Shown here: in pieces, positions 25,801-40,800 of the stretch
How the letters are laid out: each line of letters begins with the position of its first letter
Numbering within the stretch: the first letter of the stretch is position 1
From: Atherix ibis
Taxonomy: Eukaryota > Arthropoda > Insecta > Diptera > Athericidae
Direction of reading: 5' to 3'
DNA: 64,000 bases
Assembly: GCA_958298945.1 (NCBI GenBank)
Contig: OY282606.1
Coordinates: 72,899,622-72,963,621, forward strand
Program-made: the position numbers and the translations under genes
Notes under the pieces: model-generated
The model's database searches: none
Told to the model about the DNA's origin: nothing
The model's input: only the letters and a program-made list of their open reading frames with translations

Positions 25801-28800
25801 CTCCATGTTTTTTTCTTTACTTAAAAATGTGCTCGAAAATATTATTTAGTACTCACTCAATTTTATTGAAGTTAATATAAAAAAACTATGCCTAAAACTC
25901 AGATTCGTTTATAAGCCAATATTATTAATTTGTAAACTATAATATTTAATTATTTGATTATAATTTTTTTAATGTTGATTAAGCTTTTATTTGAAATATT
26001 TGAATGTAAAAAAAACATATTCGCATAGAAATGTTGGAAAGAATGTAAAATAAATTGAAAAAGTGTTCAAAAAACAGAAATTATGTTTTTTTGTTTTTTT
26101 TTATTATCAATAAAATAATTAACCACCTAACACTATTATGGTTTTGATAACATTTCTCACTATTTACATAATACTGATAAAATGTGTTTACTACCAAAGC
26201 ATTAATAAAAACAATCAGATTATTTTTGTAATAAATGTTTTTTAGAACAACTGATGAGCTTTTTTAATTTTTATATTTGATTTCTATAATTTAAAAAAAA
26301 AAATTGTTACGGTGCAATAGTTTGTTTGCATACACCGCATGGTTCCACATAATAGCACCAACAATTATCGAAGGGTGTTAAATCACAGGACTTTGAATAC
26401 ATTCCATGAATCGGAAAATTAAAAATCGATTGACTTTCTTTTTCAATAAATCTACTTTTTCCATAACGGTATAATTGGTGGTGCCATCTTGTGAAAAATA
26501 TATATCAATCAGATTTATGCCTTCCATTTTCGACCATATTCCAAAAATTGCTACAATCTGTGATATCTCCAAAAAAGTAACAATTATAGTCGCTTATTAT
26601 AACGGGTGATTTTTTAAGTGTTTGGTTTTCAAATTTCCAAAAAACCACAGAAAATGTATACAATTTTTATTTTTTAAGTGTTTGGTTTTGATTTACTTTT
26701 TAAAGATTATTTCATATAAATGTTGGCCACGACTACGTTTTAAGTGATCAATGCGAGAGGTCCAATTTTGAACCACTTTCTCGAGCATCCCGACTGGTAT
26801 CTCGCTAATAACACGTGTTATGTTGTCTTCCAAGGCTGCAAATGACGCTGGTTTATCGGCATTATCGAGTGACTGTACGTAGTCCCATAAAAAATAGTAT
26901 ATAGGCATAAAATCGCACGATCTAGGTGGTCAACTCACCGGTGGAAACCACATGTCGACCAGATGCAGTTCTTACATTTTGGGCAAACAAAAGTTCGAAA
27001 TCATCGAGCGATAATGGGCGCCATTGACGATAACGTTGCCGCCAGCATCATCTTTAAAGAAATGTGGACCCATAAACCGGACCAAACAGTGCATTTTCCT
27101 GGGTGCAATGGCAGTTCAAACCAAATGTAACAATTTGGCTTAGTCCCATATCCATTCAACCAGCAATGAGCTTTGTCGCTAAACGCAATTTTTTGGTAAA
27201 AGAACGATTTTCCTCAAGTTGTTCTAAGGCCCACTCACCGAAAAATTCGACGCTTTGGCAGGTTGTTCGGCTTCAGTGTATGTACGAGCTGTATTTTATA
27301 CGCTTTCAGACCAAGATCCTTACGTAGAATCTTCCACATAGTCGAATAACACAATTCCAATTGCTATATTTTCCTCTATATGCACTCTACGCACACGGTG
27401 GGTGATTTGATATCCAATAAAGTAAAATTGCTGCAAAATTTTGTCACTATGGCTTGAATTGCTTGCTCAGTAAGTCGATTATGACAACCATAAAATGGTC
27501 TAAGTGCGCAAAACACATTTTTCACAGAGCACTTTTGACTTTGACACATGTCAAGTATCACGCGTGCTATGTCCAAAATAAAAACATGAAAAATCAAACA
27601 GTAAAAAAATCAGCTGTTGCATAGCCAGGATACAACTCTACACATCTATTGGAGAGTTTTACAGCACAGAAAAATTGATACCTGATTAGGCTGACCCATG
27701 ACTATTGTGAAAGGAAGAATAAAAGCAGTAGAATCTCTTTTAGTGACATTTAACATCAACAATGTTGTTCTCTTTAACCAGGCGTGATTCTTGACTCAGG
27801 GGTAAGCATGACGGGTTAAATCTTTATTAAATCTGCCCAGGTACGAGAGGCCTTCATAAAGATTGAGATGATGGCGAAACATTTTGGCTGCACAAAACAA
27901 ATTATATTTGGGGTCAAGGGTCGCAGACGATAACAATATGGAGGAAGAAATTCGCACATGGCTGCTGGTAGCCAACAGAGCTTACTTCACTCAGTAAATT
28001 TTTTCGCTCAAAAATTGTTACCATAACACCGAAGCTATTGCTGCACAAGATACTAGTCTTCCCCATCCTCATGTATTCTTCGGAAACTCACGTTTTAAGC
28101 AAAAACCATTGCGAACTTTTGCGCGTTCGAGAGGAGAATTCTTCGAGACATTTTTAAACTCCAATATGAGAATGGACGATTTCGGACCCTATTTAACGAC
28201 GAGATCCTAGAGCGCTACCGCGACCGTCCAGTCGTTGATAAAATTAAGGTCAATAGGCTGCTGTGAGCTGGATACTTAATCCGTATGGATGAGAAAGATC
28301 TTGCCCGAAGATCGTTTTTTATTTTATCAGGCGTGAGTCCGAAACATCCGGAGTTCTTTGATTTAGCAGGTCTAGACCGAACTTAATGCATATCAACGCA
28401 CTCCTCAACTGTATGGCAATTCAGATTTTTGTTAAAAGCTTTCGTAAAAAAAAACTACAGTGGCTACAATTAGTTGTCAATGATAACTCGCCTCCATTGG
28501 AAACCTTTGCATTCGAATTTCACTAAAAAATTTCTCTTGCAGAGATACCACAACTTATTATAAATTCAAACCTTTTCTAAGAAATTTCTTAAATTCGTTT
28601 TACATTCTAGCTCCAAGTTTTCGTGTTTGATATTCGAAAGGGGCAGTTTTAAAAATAGGCCCTAAGCCAGAGGGAAACGTAGATTTTTTTACTAAAAAAC
28701 CGCGATTTATTATAAAATTTTAAAAATATCGTAAACGAAATACTTAGGGAATAAGGATATCTTAGCTGACTGTTATGACGAGTTTGTTTATCCAGAGTTA

Positions 28801-31800
28801 ATCTAAAAATCACGTACTTGAGCTACCATATTTTATATAATTTATCACAAAAATAAAAGGCATCGCCAGACAGCGACTGATTCACACAAAAATCAAGTAC
28901 ACTATGACTTTGATTTACCCATGATTCAATTTCTAGGAAAAATTGATACTTACTCCTGCAGTTAAGGCTTCCTTCTTACATCGTTTGTCATGCATACATG
29001 AGTCATTTAATTGATTCCATTTTTACATTTACTGGTTTTACTATAAGCTTCCTTTCTAGAGTACTAAAACACAGTAAGAGCATCAAGAAATACATCAAAT
29101 AAGACAGAACTTAAAAATTCAAAAACAAAGGATTCTAAATAGAAAAAAAAGTTAGAAACTGTTCTGAATTTAATTTTAATTTTTAATAATATGGTAGCTA
29201 AGATACAGATTGACTCGTTCTTGTCTGCGTAGTTATCTCAGTGTACAAATTATCTAAACTATCTTTAGTAGTCATAATTATACTGATAGAAATTTTAGCG
29301 TAATAGCTGCTAATTATTTTTGTATTGGTAGAAGTTTTACAAAATGCATTATAATAACTCTATGGAAAAATTGTTTTAGATGAACAAATATTGATAAGGT
29401 AAAAATTTCCAGTCTGTTTGAGAAATCTTCATTTCATAAAATTCAGTTCATATTGATTTCTTGATAAACACGGCCATAAATCTGAAACAAAAGTCATATA
29501 AATTAATGGAAACATTATCGGAAATACTTATACGTCTGTCTGTATGCAAAATACAAAGCACATTATTCATAAAATGTCTAATTTAATAAAATGTCCTAAT
29601 TCGATTGAGATCAAAGACCACAAAAACAAGAAAACTTTTCGTTTTTACATAAAGCCTACGAAAATAAACAGGGCAAAATTATGTGGGAGGATATCTAAAA
29701 TTGTATTTATTAGAATTCGTTTTGAGCTCACACTCAAGCAGTTGTAATATAAAAAAAAATCTAAAAATATCCAACATAATTTCATAAATATGCGCATGAA
29801 TGTAAATATGAGAGGAAAACAATATTATTCAGATAAAAATCACATAAATTGAAGAAGAAGACGAAAGTAATGGAATATTGACAATAGATCTAAAGAAGTT
29901 GGAATAGTTATATAAAACAACAGATTATGACAATTATTACTATTTTTATAGTTATTTCCTCTAACACAAAACGATAAGAGTATTTGTTTCCCAATTATTA
30001 GAATTTTTTTATGTAACTCAATATTAATTTTAGATCCAAAGGAGCAGTTCATGTTATAGCATTTAAAGAATATTTTACATAATTCTATAATAAATGTTTG
30101 TTCAATGGAGATGCCAAACTATAGCATTTGAAGAATATCGGAACACATAATTATCAATTTTATAAAAGAGTTAATTTCAATAAATTTTGTTCTCAATGTA
30201 TTCACGAATTTTGCATGTGCATTAATTGTGCAGATTCGCCGCGAGCAAAATTCGTGTATTGCATGAGCAGTCTATTAATAGTGTAATTGCTTAAATGTAC
30301 ATCTGCAAGAATTAATCGCAATGGACGATCAATTTACGCCAGCAAAAAGGAATGATTAAATATATTTGTGATCGTGCAAACGGCTTATGCATTTTTTATT
30401 GGCGCACTGTCTAGTAGGTCGTTGCTGTTCTTGTTTTATTTACTTTGTATTATGAATAGTTTTCACATTTATTAATTTTAGTAATCATTTTATATTTTAT
30501 TTTAACATTTAATTCAAAATTATTTTTTATATGAACTATAACAAATTTTATGTCAAATTATTTATTATTAATATTAAATATGTTGAAACTTGCAACAACA
30601 TACATTCGTCTGTCAACTACGCTACACTAGTTTTTGGCAATTTTCTGTTAATTGGTATCAGTGAACCTAATAATTTGAGAATTATTAATTTGACAGTAAA
30701 GGCGTAAATTACTGTCAAATTAATAATTCTCAAATGTCAAAATAAACAACGCGCTAATGATAAAGGTTCGCAAAATTTCATCTTCTCCATGCTTGCCACA
30801 AGCAATTAATGGCTCAGCCTCGAGTAAATATCTTTCAATTGCACGATCAGTTTGATATACCGACGAGCTATTTAACAGCGAAGTTTTTGCAGTAGAAAAT
30901 CGTGCATTATACGAAATATGTAATCTAAGCTTAAGCATAAGCCAAAGAGTATTATTCTTTATAAGCTCGAGAAATGAAGAATTTATCATATTTCTGAAAA
31001 ATGATATCAAAATAATTGGTAAACTTTTAATCACGTGCAATTCTTTCCATAGATAAAATTATGTGATTTTTTTAAAGTTAATGTAACCGTAATCATTATC
31101 AAATCAATTACTTACAATGAAAGGTAAAAGTTTTGTCAATCGGATTTAATTTAAGGAAGAATTTTTGAAGAATGTGAAAATTATTATCGTATGTCCTGAG
31201 TGAAAAAAAATAGTTACGATTTATGAAAAATTAGAAAGAGATTTGAAAATATTTTTATGATCCTTGCTTCTATGACGACGTATACGTATTTTTGCATTAA
31301 GATATAAAATCAATCTTCAGAAGATCCACAATAATGGTTGATTAAACAAATCCTCGTCACTGAGCAAAATGACATTTTCAACAATTAAGTTAATTAGTTG
31401 AAAAAGTTCTTGGCGTTTTACGACAGATGGAGTCTCAGTAATTACTAATCGCATTGTAACAATACTAGACGCGCATTTGAAAGCTTTGTGCAGCGCAAAA
31501 ATGGATAAAGAAAAAATTCGCTATATTTTTTAAAGAAATGTGAAAATATTTGTGGTGTTTATGGTGAAGGTGCTGTATAAAAATCAGCAGCACGTAAATG
31601 GTTCGCTTGCTTTCGTTGTGGAAATTTCAACGTCAAAGATGAGCCCCGTTCTGATCGACTTAAAAATTGGGCAAAACCAGCATATCAGCAGTCATGACAT
31701 AGCTTCTGAAATAAACATTCATCATCAAAGAGTTTAAAATCATTTGCGAAAAGCTGGGTTAAAAAAGAAACTCGATATTTGGATACATCATGAATTGAGT

Positions 31801-34800
31801 GTGAAAAAAATATGGACCGACTTAACATCTACGATACGCTGCTGAAGCGCAATGAAATCATGCTATTTCTGAAGCGAATCATAACTGATGATGACAAATG
31901 TGTAAAATACGAGAAAATCGTTAGAAAAGAATCATGGAATAAGTTGAAACAATTTGAAAGCCAGGATTGACAGCCAACAAGATTATGTTTTGAGTATGGT
32001 ATGACTGGAAAGGAATCGTTCATTATAAACTGCTACCGTTCGATAAACTATCAACTCAGTACTGTACTGTGAGCAACTCGAGAAATTTCGCCCTACGATT
32101 AAGAGAAAACGGTCAGAATTGATCAATAGGAAGCGTGTCGTCTTCCACCACGATAATACTCGCCAAAAATTAAGAGAATTTTCCTGGGAAGTTTTGATGC
32201 GTCCACCGTATAGCTCAGACATAGTAGTCTCAGATTATTATTTGTCTCGATCTCTACAGAACTCTCTTAATGGAACCAAGCTGGCTTTAAGAGAGGTCTG
32301 TAAAAACCACTTAATTCAGTTTTTCAACCAGAAACCACAGATATTATATTTTGATAAAATCATGGCTCTGCCCGAAAAAAGGCGATATATTGTCGATAAT
32401 AATGGAGAATATTTGGATTAAATAAATTAATTTTAACACTGATTTAAGTGTGTCTATTTTACTCAAAAACGGCATGAACTTTTTCGACTAAACAATATTT
32501 ATAAAATGAATTTATGATTCGGCAAAGAGTGGCCCATCTGTTGTTATTTTTTTAAACTGAAAGAAAACACACTTAACGTCAGTAAATATTGAAATTTTTA
32601 TTGAACTACTACAATTTTGTCTGAAAAACAATATCATTCATATGACTCAGTTTGCTGGCTTGCATTCGATCGTCAATATTTTCAATGACTTCATCCTCAA
32701 TTTGAACGACCTAACTTTCTTGTCGAATGTTGTTCTTGAGGTTTTGAACTGTCCTTGGATAATTGCTCTACACTTTTCCTTTCAAATAGCCCCAAAGAAA
32801 AACGTCCAACTATGTCAAATCGTACGATCTTGCCGGCCAATTCACATCAGCGTTTCGTGCGATCACTGAATTTAGTGGACAACAAACTGTTGAAACTAAA
32901 GCTCATCCATATTCACTAATTCAATTTCGGTCACATAACGTTCGTTAATATGTTGCAATATATATCACAATTCACTGTAATATAGCCTTTTCACGATCAT
33001 TTTCGGATAAGAACGGCCCAATGATTCCACCAGCCTATAAATAAAATAGTGACTTTTTTAGGTTGCATCTGTTTTTCGTAAATCACATGAGGATTTTCCG
33101 CGCCCCAGATTCGACAATATAAATTGTAAACGTAGTCGTAGATGTGAAAATTTACTTTGTCACTAAAGATGATTTTCGATGAAATGTTATATTTACAGAA
33201 CGTCCATTTTCCCAGTAAGTTTCGGTCTTAGATTATACTCAATAATCTAAGGTTTGACAAATATTTTGAAAGTTGAAAAAAAACCAACAGATGGCCCAGC
33301 CTATATTTGTTCATTTGAAAATATTTTCTGTAGTAGCTAGCTACCGGGTTTTCGAATATTCGTAATACCGGGTTTTCGAATAAGAGTGATATGATTTCTT
33401 TTTTTAAAAAAACACACTAATTGTTAAGGAAATTCAAATGTTTTTTATTTAATGGGAAGTACAATCGATACAATTAAGTTCTGAATTCAAATGGCCTTAA
33501 GTTCATTCAAATGGCCTCCACAATTTCTTTTGCAGGAACGAATTCGATAAACCCAATTTTCGAGCCCTTTTTCCACTAAATCAAGTCGTATGTCATGAAT
33601 AGCACGTTCAATATTGACTTCTAAAGCTTTAAGAGAGTCTGGTTTATTGCTAAAGACCAATGACTTCAAATAACCCCACAAAAAATAGTCTAATGGTGTT
33701 AAATCACACCTTGGCGGCCATTCAATGTCACAATTTCTTGAAATAATCGAATATCCAAAATTTTCTCGCAATAATTCGGTTGTTGCACGTGCTGTGAGGC
33801 ACGTAGCCCCGTCTTGTTGGAAGCAGATGTTGTCAAGATCAACTTCTTCCAATTTCGGCCATAAAACGTTTGTTATCATCGATCTACACCGCTCTCCATT
33901 GACAGTAACGGTGTTACCAGCTTCATTTCAAAAGAAGTACGGACCGATGATTCCACCAGACCAAAAACCACACCAAACTGTCAATTTAGGTGAATGTAAT
34001 GGGTGTTCATGAATAATTGGTGGATTTTCTTCGCACCAGAATCGACAGTTTTGTTTATTTACCGCACCACTCAGATCAAAGTGAGCGCACGAAAAGTTGC
34101 AATTGGAGAACGATTATTTTGATAATAAAATTGAATAATTTGTAAACGTTGTTCTTTCGTATATCTCTCCATGATGAAATTGTAAGCATTACTGAATACA
34201 ATGGAAAAAAAAGACAGATCAGGACGTATTACAAATGGCCGAAACATCACTTAGAAATCATATCACTCTTATTGAAAAACCCTATATATAAATAAAGTTG
34301 TTGCAAGCATTTTAAGAAGATGCTGCAAGTAATCTGGCTTTGGATAACATGGCCGCAGACATTGCAATTATGATAACTATTCAGTCCTTCAAGGAATATT
34401 TAAGAAAATACCACTTTGTTAATTGAGGTTATAAATTTTCCATATAAAATCAACTGAACTAGTTGGTAAAAAAGTTCGAAGAAGAAAGATAAAAGGAAAC
34501 TAGAATTGGAATTGTAAGACATAATAATTCCAAAACAATTTGGTAACGTCTTGCAATTTCAAGATAAGCCCCACAGGAATACTGGACTAAACATCACAGA
34601 AATTATGGGATAAACATCGCCCAAATATTTAACATAAATAGTATAAAAAAATAGCTAATTTTTTTGTTTTGTAGTAAAAGTGCATCCGCAAATAATTTTT
34701 CAATAAAAAATTCTATGAATAAGAAATAGTATTTAGTCTAAAACCCCCAGTTACTTATAAAGGTATTTATGTATATATACTTGCATATGTTCTCATTGTG

Positions 34801-37800
34801 CACCTAGAAGACTACCTGTCTAGTTATTAGTGTTAAAAGGAATCAGAAAAGAGTTCATATACAGTCAAGTTGCAGCATAGAATAGTAAATATTTTATTTA
34901 GAAAATAGAATTTAACAGCTTAGCGTGCATTGCGATTTGTGCACTATAAACTTTGCCGTGTCTAGACTTAAAAAAAAACTTTATGTTCACCAATTTTTAT
35001 TGTAACATAATAAACTGAAGTCGAAATGCATTTTTTTCCCCACAAAATACTACTTAGAAATTGCAGCGCATGTGAATTGTTTCTATTTCAAAAAATTTAC
35101 TTAATTATTTTTGCTGTGAAATTTTACTTTAAATTTTTATTTTTATTAAAAGAAATGAAATTTCTTAAAAATAAAAAGTCCGATGGTATTTTTTTTAAAT
35201 ATTGGAAATAATAGCGTTTATATTAATTCAATTTTAAATGGTGACACCACACTCTTCACTTTTTCATAATTCAAAAAATTTTTCAAACCTAATTCACTAA
35301 CACAGGATAATACGCATTAGAAAATATCTTATTTGTAAACGAAATATTTTTAAATTCAGAAAGATTTTATAATATGCAAAATTAATCAACACAGTAAAAA
35401 ATGACTTCATTTGGTGATCATTTTTTAGTGACGTGAACATAAAATACATACTATCGTATGGAAATCAAGGACAAACTTTATTAAAAACAAGTGTTGTTTT
35501 TTTATTTATTTATGTTTTAGTCAATAATCTTTTGACAGTGTTTAATGTTTACTAATTTTTTCTCACTCTCTTGAATACACGCATACTAATTTGTGGTAGT
35601 GCAATTAAAAAACTTAATCATAGCTTTTGTTTGGATATGATTACTTGACTACTAGTGAAACTTGTTGCGAATAGTAGGAGTTTAAGCATCATAGAGTTTG
35701 AGTTTGATTTTCTTCTCCTATTGAATTTATCTATTTAAAAAAAATTAAGTACACTAATATTTTTTGCTATGTCGGTTGAGGTGAATTTGGACTTAATTTT
35801 TAAAAAGTTGGATACGTTTTCTAAAATTACTTTAACAAACTAGATTTGTAGTTTTCATTACCTCTTGAAGCCCGTTTTGATTAGCGTACGAATTTATTTA
35901 AAAGCTACCCAGCTACTATTTGAACATATTTTGCAAGATATTTTGTCATTTGTTTATGTCCAAAATGAAGACGAATTTTATTGTTCTCTTTACTAAGTCG
36001 CTAAGATTGATTTTAAATTCAGGGACTAAGATTGAGTGGTTGGACAAAATTTTTCAACTCTACATAAACGACTTGGTTTGCCAATTTAACCCTCAATGGT
36101 CCAAAGCTTTCGCTACGGGAACATAACCCTTATGCTTTTAATTTACTTTTAATTTAATTTAATTAGCATGGCTGTATTTTTTATGAAGTATTGTGACTTA
36201 CACATATGGCATCATACAATGATTAAATTTTAAATGATCAATGCGAGAGGTCCAATTTTGAACCACTTTCGACCATCTCGGCTGGTATCTCGCTAATAAA
36301 ACGTGTTATGTTGTCTTGCAAGGCTGCAAGTGATGCTGGTTTATCGGCATAGACGAGTTGTTTATGACGCTGGTCTTGAGGCGTCAAATAAGTATGCAAA
36401 TAATCGCATGATCTAGGCGGTCAACTCACTGGTCCGAAACGTGACCATATTTCGACCAGATGGATAGTGGGTGCCATGGACGGTAACGTTGCAGCCAGCT
36501 TCATCTTTAAAGAAATACTTCTTATATTCTGGGTGAAATGGCAGTTCTTGTTTTGCATGTGGTTGTTCATCAAACCAAATGCGATAATTTTGCTTATTCA
36601 CATACCCATTCAATCAGAAATTGAATGCAATGTTTTGGTAAAAAAAACGGATTTTCCTCAAGTTGTTGTAAGACCCACTCACCGAAAATTCGACGATTTG
36701 GCAGGTTGTTTTATACGCTTTCAGACCAAGATCCTTACGTAAAATCTTCCACATAGTCGAGTAACACAATTCCAATTGCTGTGAACGGTAACGGATGGAC
36801 AAATCGCGGTCTTCACCAACACTGGTCACTACGGCAGCAATATTTTCCTCTGTACGCACTCTACGCACACGGGTCGGTGGTTTGATGTCCAATAAAGTAA
36901 AATTGCTACGAAATTTTGTTACTATGGCTTGAACTGCTTGCTCATTAGGTCGATTATGACGACATTTTTCACAGAGCACGAATTTTGATAATCAAATTCA
37001 ATAATTTGTAAGCGTTGTTCGGGTGCAAGTCTTGTCATGATGAAATGGCAATGCTAACTGAGCAATTTTGACTTTGACAGGCGTCAAGTGTCATGCGTGA
37101 TCTGTCAATAAACACTCCATAGTTAGTTGATCATGCACTGGCAAGGAATATTTACCGTAATATGACATTTTAAAAAAATATCTTTTAGTTATGTGGGGGT
37201 CTTTTTCTTAAGATACCAGACCCCCACATATCTCAAGGTGTAACAGAACCATTACAATTTTTCTAGTTATTTTTACCAATGAGCTAATCGACTATATAAT
37301 AAAGCATATAAACGGGTATGCAAATAATCAAATAAGTGCAAAGGTATTATCTCACAGAACTTTTTGGAATACGTGGAAAAATATCGACAAATAGCAACTA
37401 TTCTGAATATGGGTACTTTGCCATTAGCAATAAATATGAATATTGATCTACGAATGATATTCCATTTTATGCAAAAGTTTTAATTCTTATAAACGTTTAT
37501 AAGCTTTCATCTAATTTTTTTGTCAAATTATGGGCGAGTATAATTTGGTTAAGTATCAAATAAGTTCTGTTGGAATGAGATTGCAACTTAGCTTTTTATT
37601 CATACGATCACTTGAATAAAAAGCTAAGTTGCAAGCCCACTTTTACTGAAATAATGGCTTTGCCAAACATTAAGGAGGATTCCATAATAATGAAATCATG
37701 TGGGAATTTTACAAAAATCTATCGGAAAGTTTGCTTGGGATACTTTTATGGAACAAGAGCATGGTAAAGGCCTTACCCCCAACAAAGCGATGATGTCAGC

Positions 37801-40800
37801 CAGGATAGTGAAAATATTCCACAATTGCTGAAATCAAAAAATCTGGAATTGTTTTTAAATTTAATCATCTTGTACTTCCACAGTTTTCGGTGTAAGATAT
37901 TAAATTGAAATGCCGTTAACTACAATATAATTAAAAAAGGCGACTGGTAGACTTTAATTGACGGGATGAAGCCCGAATCTACAATGAGTTGTAGTGTCTG
38001 ATGAATAATTGAACCACATTTGATTATTAAAATAACCACTTTTGATAATCATATAGATCATATATCAAAATTATGACCTGGAAAACTAAGTTCGATACTT
38101 TTAATAGACAAGGAACATCTTCCCCAGAAAAATTACCGTCAATACATTTAACGAAGGTTTCAATAAGAACTCCAAAAACATTCTCCCATTACCGAATTGG
38201 ACCATCTCGGTTGTCGAAATACGCATAATAGAAAAATATTTAGTTAATCGAAACTTAAATGAATATCGCGTTCAGAACCGTCAAAAACGCTGCTGGTTGA
38301 CTTTTATCAAAACAACCCTTACCTAAAATGAGTTATAGTATTATAACTATAGTTGTAGCACTACAACCCATTGTAGGTCCAGATTTTCCCACGGTCAATA
38401 CTTGTAAATTTTCAGAAATGCCGACTATTCGAATAACAAATACATATATAGATAAATTTTTCAAAGGCTACATGCAAGCTTTTAAAAAATTGAGCCACTT
38501 CTTTGGGCAAAACAAAAAAATTACGTTACACAAAATTATTGTTTGTTTGTTCTCATTTCAAGTAATATTATTACATTTCAAGTAATATCTAAGCGCCATG
38601 ACACCAAATACCATTCGGCGGTAAGGAATAACAGGATAAGGAAAGTAATTTTTAGAAATTAGCGTAGGTTCATGCCTCAGTGGGACTCGAACGGACCAAC
38701 CCTAGACTGGTAATCCAGTACGCTAACGGCTGTGGTTCAGGATCGGCCTAATCCAAAATTATTATAAATAAAATTAAAGCTTTTTCATTACTACTTTGCA
38801 ATTTTGTTTCTAAAATACATCGAAAATTTAAATTTGAGGATTTTGACTCTTTATGCAGCGTACTTGGCTTCGAATCCATCTAGTAAAATAACCGAAGTGT
38901 CATTTAGTTGTCGCCATATGGTCCGAATTATCATGGCGCTTAAGAATTTATATTATATCAATATAATTTATTAGAAATACCCCACAGAAGCCTAGCAGTG
39001 CCTGGAATATACAAGGTTCCTTACTGTAGCTCTCACCGCATCTTATTAAAACAAAAAGTGTTACTATTGTGGTCGAGTGGCCGACGGTGGTTGGTTACAG
39101 CGTGTCCTTCTAAGTTAAGGTGCCTTTGGCTGGAACATGGTAGCTGTGGTTAATACCTACGTCGTGGGAACAGTCTTAGGACTGGTGGTGAGGATACCAG
39201 ATATCTCGGATGCTATCACTGCAAATGATAGTAGAAGTTTAGGTTGGCCTTGATATCAACAGTTTACTGGTTACTCATTGTTAGCATAGTTGTACCTGTG
39301 TTGGATGTAGCTAGTTTAGGAGCAGAAGCAGATGTAAGCACAGAACTTGCTTCATACGAGGTCTGTTCAAAAAGTATCGCGAATTTTGAATTTCTGCGGG
39401 TTACGTATATTCGATTTTCGATTTTTTGTGGGGTTATGTTGGTACTCATGTCTCTTTTTTGAATGTTCAGTTAATTTTTGACAGCTGCTTTGCTTGCACG
39501 TGAATTGGCTCATCTTCGATTTTTGCCCATTCCAAAAAATGGATCAAGGAATCTGTTTCGGAAAGAAAAAAAAGTCACAGGGGGCAGATCTGGGGAATAC
39601 GGCGGCTGCGGCATTATTATTGTGTTGTTTTTGGCCAAAAATAGCAAAAGCCAATTTTTGTTCTTCCACAAATCCGGGCGTTTCTGGCGAATTGCTTCGC
39701 ACAACTTGCGCATAACTTGCACGTAATATTCCTTATTGACCGTTCTACCCTATGGCAAGAACTCATGATGCACCACGCCCCTGCAATCGAAGAAAACTGT
39801 AAGCAAAATCTTCACATTCGACCGAACTTGGCGCGCTTTTTTCGGTCTTGGCTCGTGCGGCATCTTCCATTAGGATGATTGAGCTTTGGTTTCCACGTCA
39901 TAACCATAAACCCATGATTCGTCACCAGTTATGACCCTCTGGAGCAAATTTGGGCCGTCGCGGACAGAGTCCAACAGCAATATTAATGAGATGCTGTTTT
40001 TGGTCGAAAATGGGCAAAAATAGAAGACGAGTTAAAACATGTGCAGAAAGGCATATTTTGAATAAAGCACGAAATGGTAGAGTAGGTAAACTGAGACCAC
40101 TTACCATAGAAGGACCCCTAAGAAGTTCAAGAGCAGGACTGAAAGACGGAAAAGGGACTCGACTACCTGAAGACTGAAGGTGTGAAAGAGGGTTATGAAC
40201 GGGTGGAGCTGAGGCAACCTTTCGTAGGGTGGAAACCAATTTAAGTGTTCGATTGCATAAAATAATTTAAGCAATAAATCAAAGACGAAATCGATTGCTG
40301 AAAGTTGGATTTAAGCGTAAAAAATTTAATTTAATCTTAAAATCACTCTCTAGATAAATTTTAAACAAAAAATACTGTTTTTTTTGAATAAATTACCTTT
40401 TATTAAATTTTAATTATTTTATAAATAGGTTCAGTCATTGGCTGGTAGTATATACCAAGAGTTCGAAAGGATGATACAGCGATACGACGAAGATGTTGTC
40501 AAAACGTTGATGCCTCTCTTGGTGAATGTGCTGGAATGTCTAGACGCGGCTTATCGTTCTAATCAGGAGCAAGAAGTCGAACTAGAACTGTTACGGGAAG
40601 ATAATGAACAACTCGTCACGCAATATGAAAGGGAGAAGAGTGCACGGAAACAGTCTGAACAAAAGGTATAGCAATGATTTATTCCACTATTCCGCCAATT
40701 TTTGAAAAATAAATGAGAGAAAAGTTCTCTTATTTACTAAAAGAAAAGTAAAAAAAAACTATTAGCACATAATTAACATTTTAATTTTTTAGCTTTTGGA

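Larger units (their letters stand above)
30030..31985. repeat. left arm of a large inverted duplication (intron 1)
   Basis: Matches the minus strand of 47083-50780 in order: GGAGCAGTTCATGTT, CGAGCAAAATTCGTGTATTG, TTGCAAGAATTAATCGC-like DNA, AACTACGCTACACTAGTTTT, the 106-codon frame, and the 5' two-thirds of mariner D. The right arm is longer because of a Tc1 insertion. Both arms lie in introns of the same gene. Confidence 0.88.
22873..40428 (+). other. syd: syd intron 1 (17.6 kb)
   Basis: Donor GTAAAT at 22873, acceptor AAATAG ending 40428. Holds DD41D-like elements, a mariner D within a larger duplicated block, a LINE fragment, a tRNA-like SINE, a mariner F fragment and several hairpins. 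Stretches 22873-26600, 28391-30029, 34283-36224 and 39961-40428 show AT-rich DNA with no supported feature. A palindrome ATTTAAATGTTTCCA/TGGAAACATTTAAAT lies at about 24984-25017. Confidence 0.9.

Noticed and set aside
39070..39160. tRNA-Ser gene or SINE head
   Set aside because: Only the A-box half is convincing; no B box follows.
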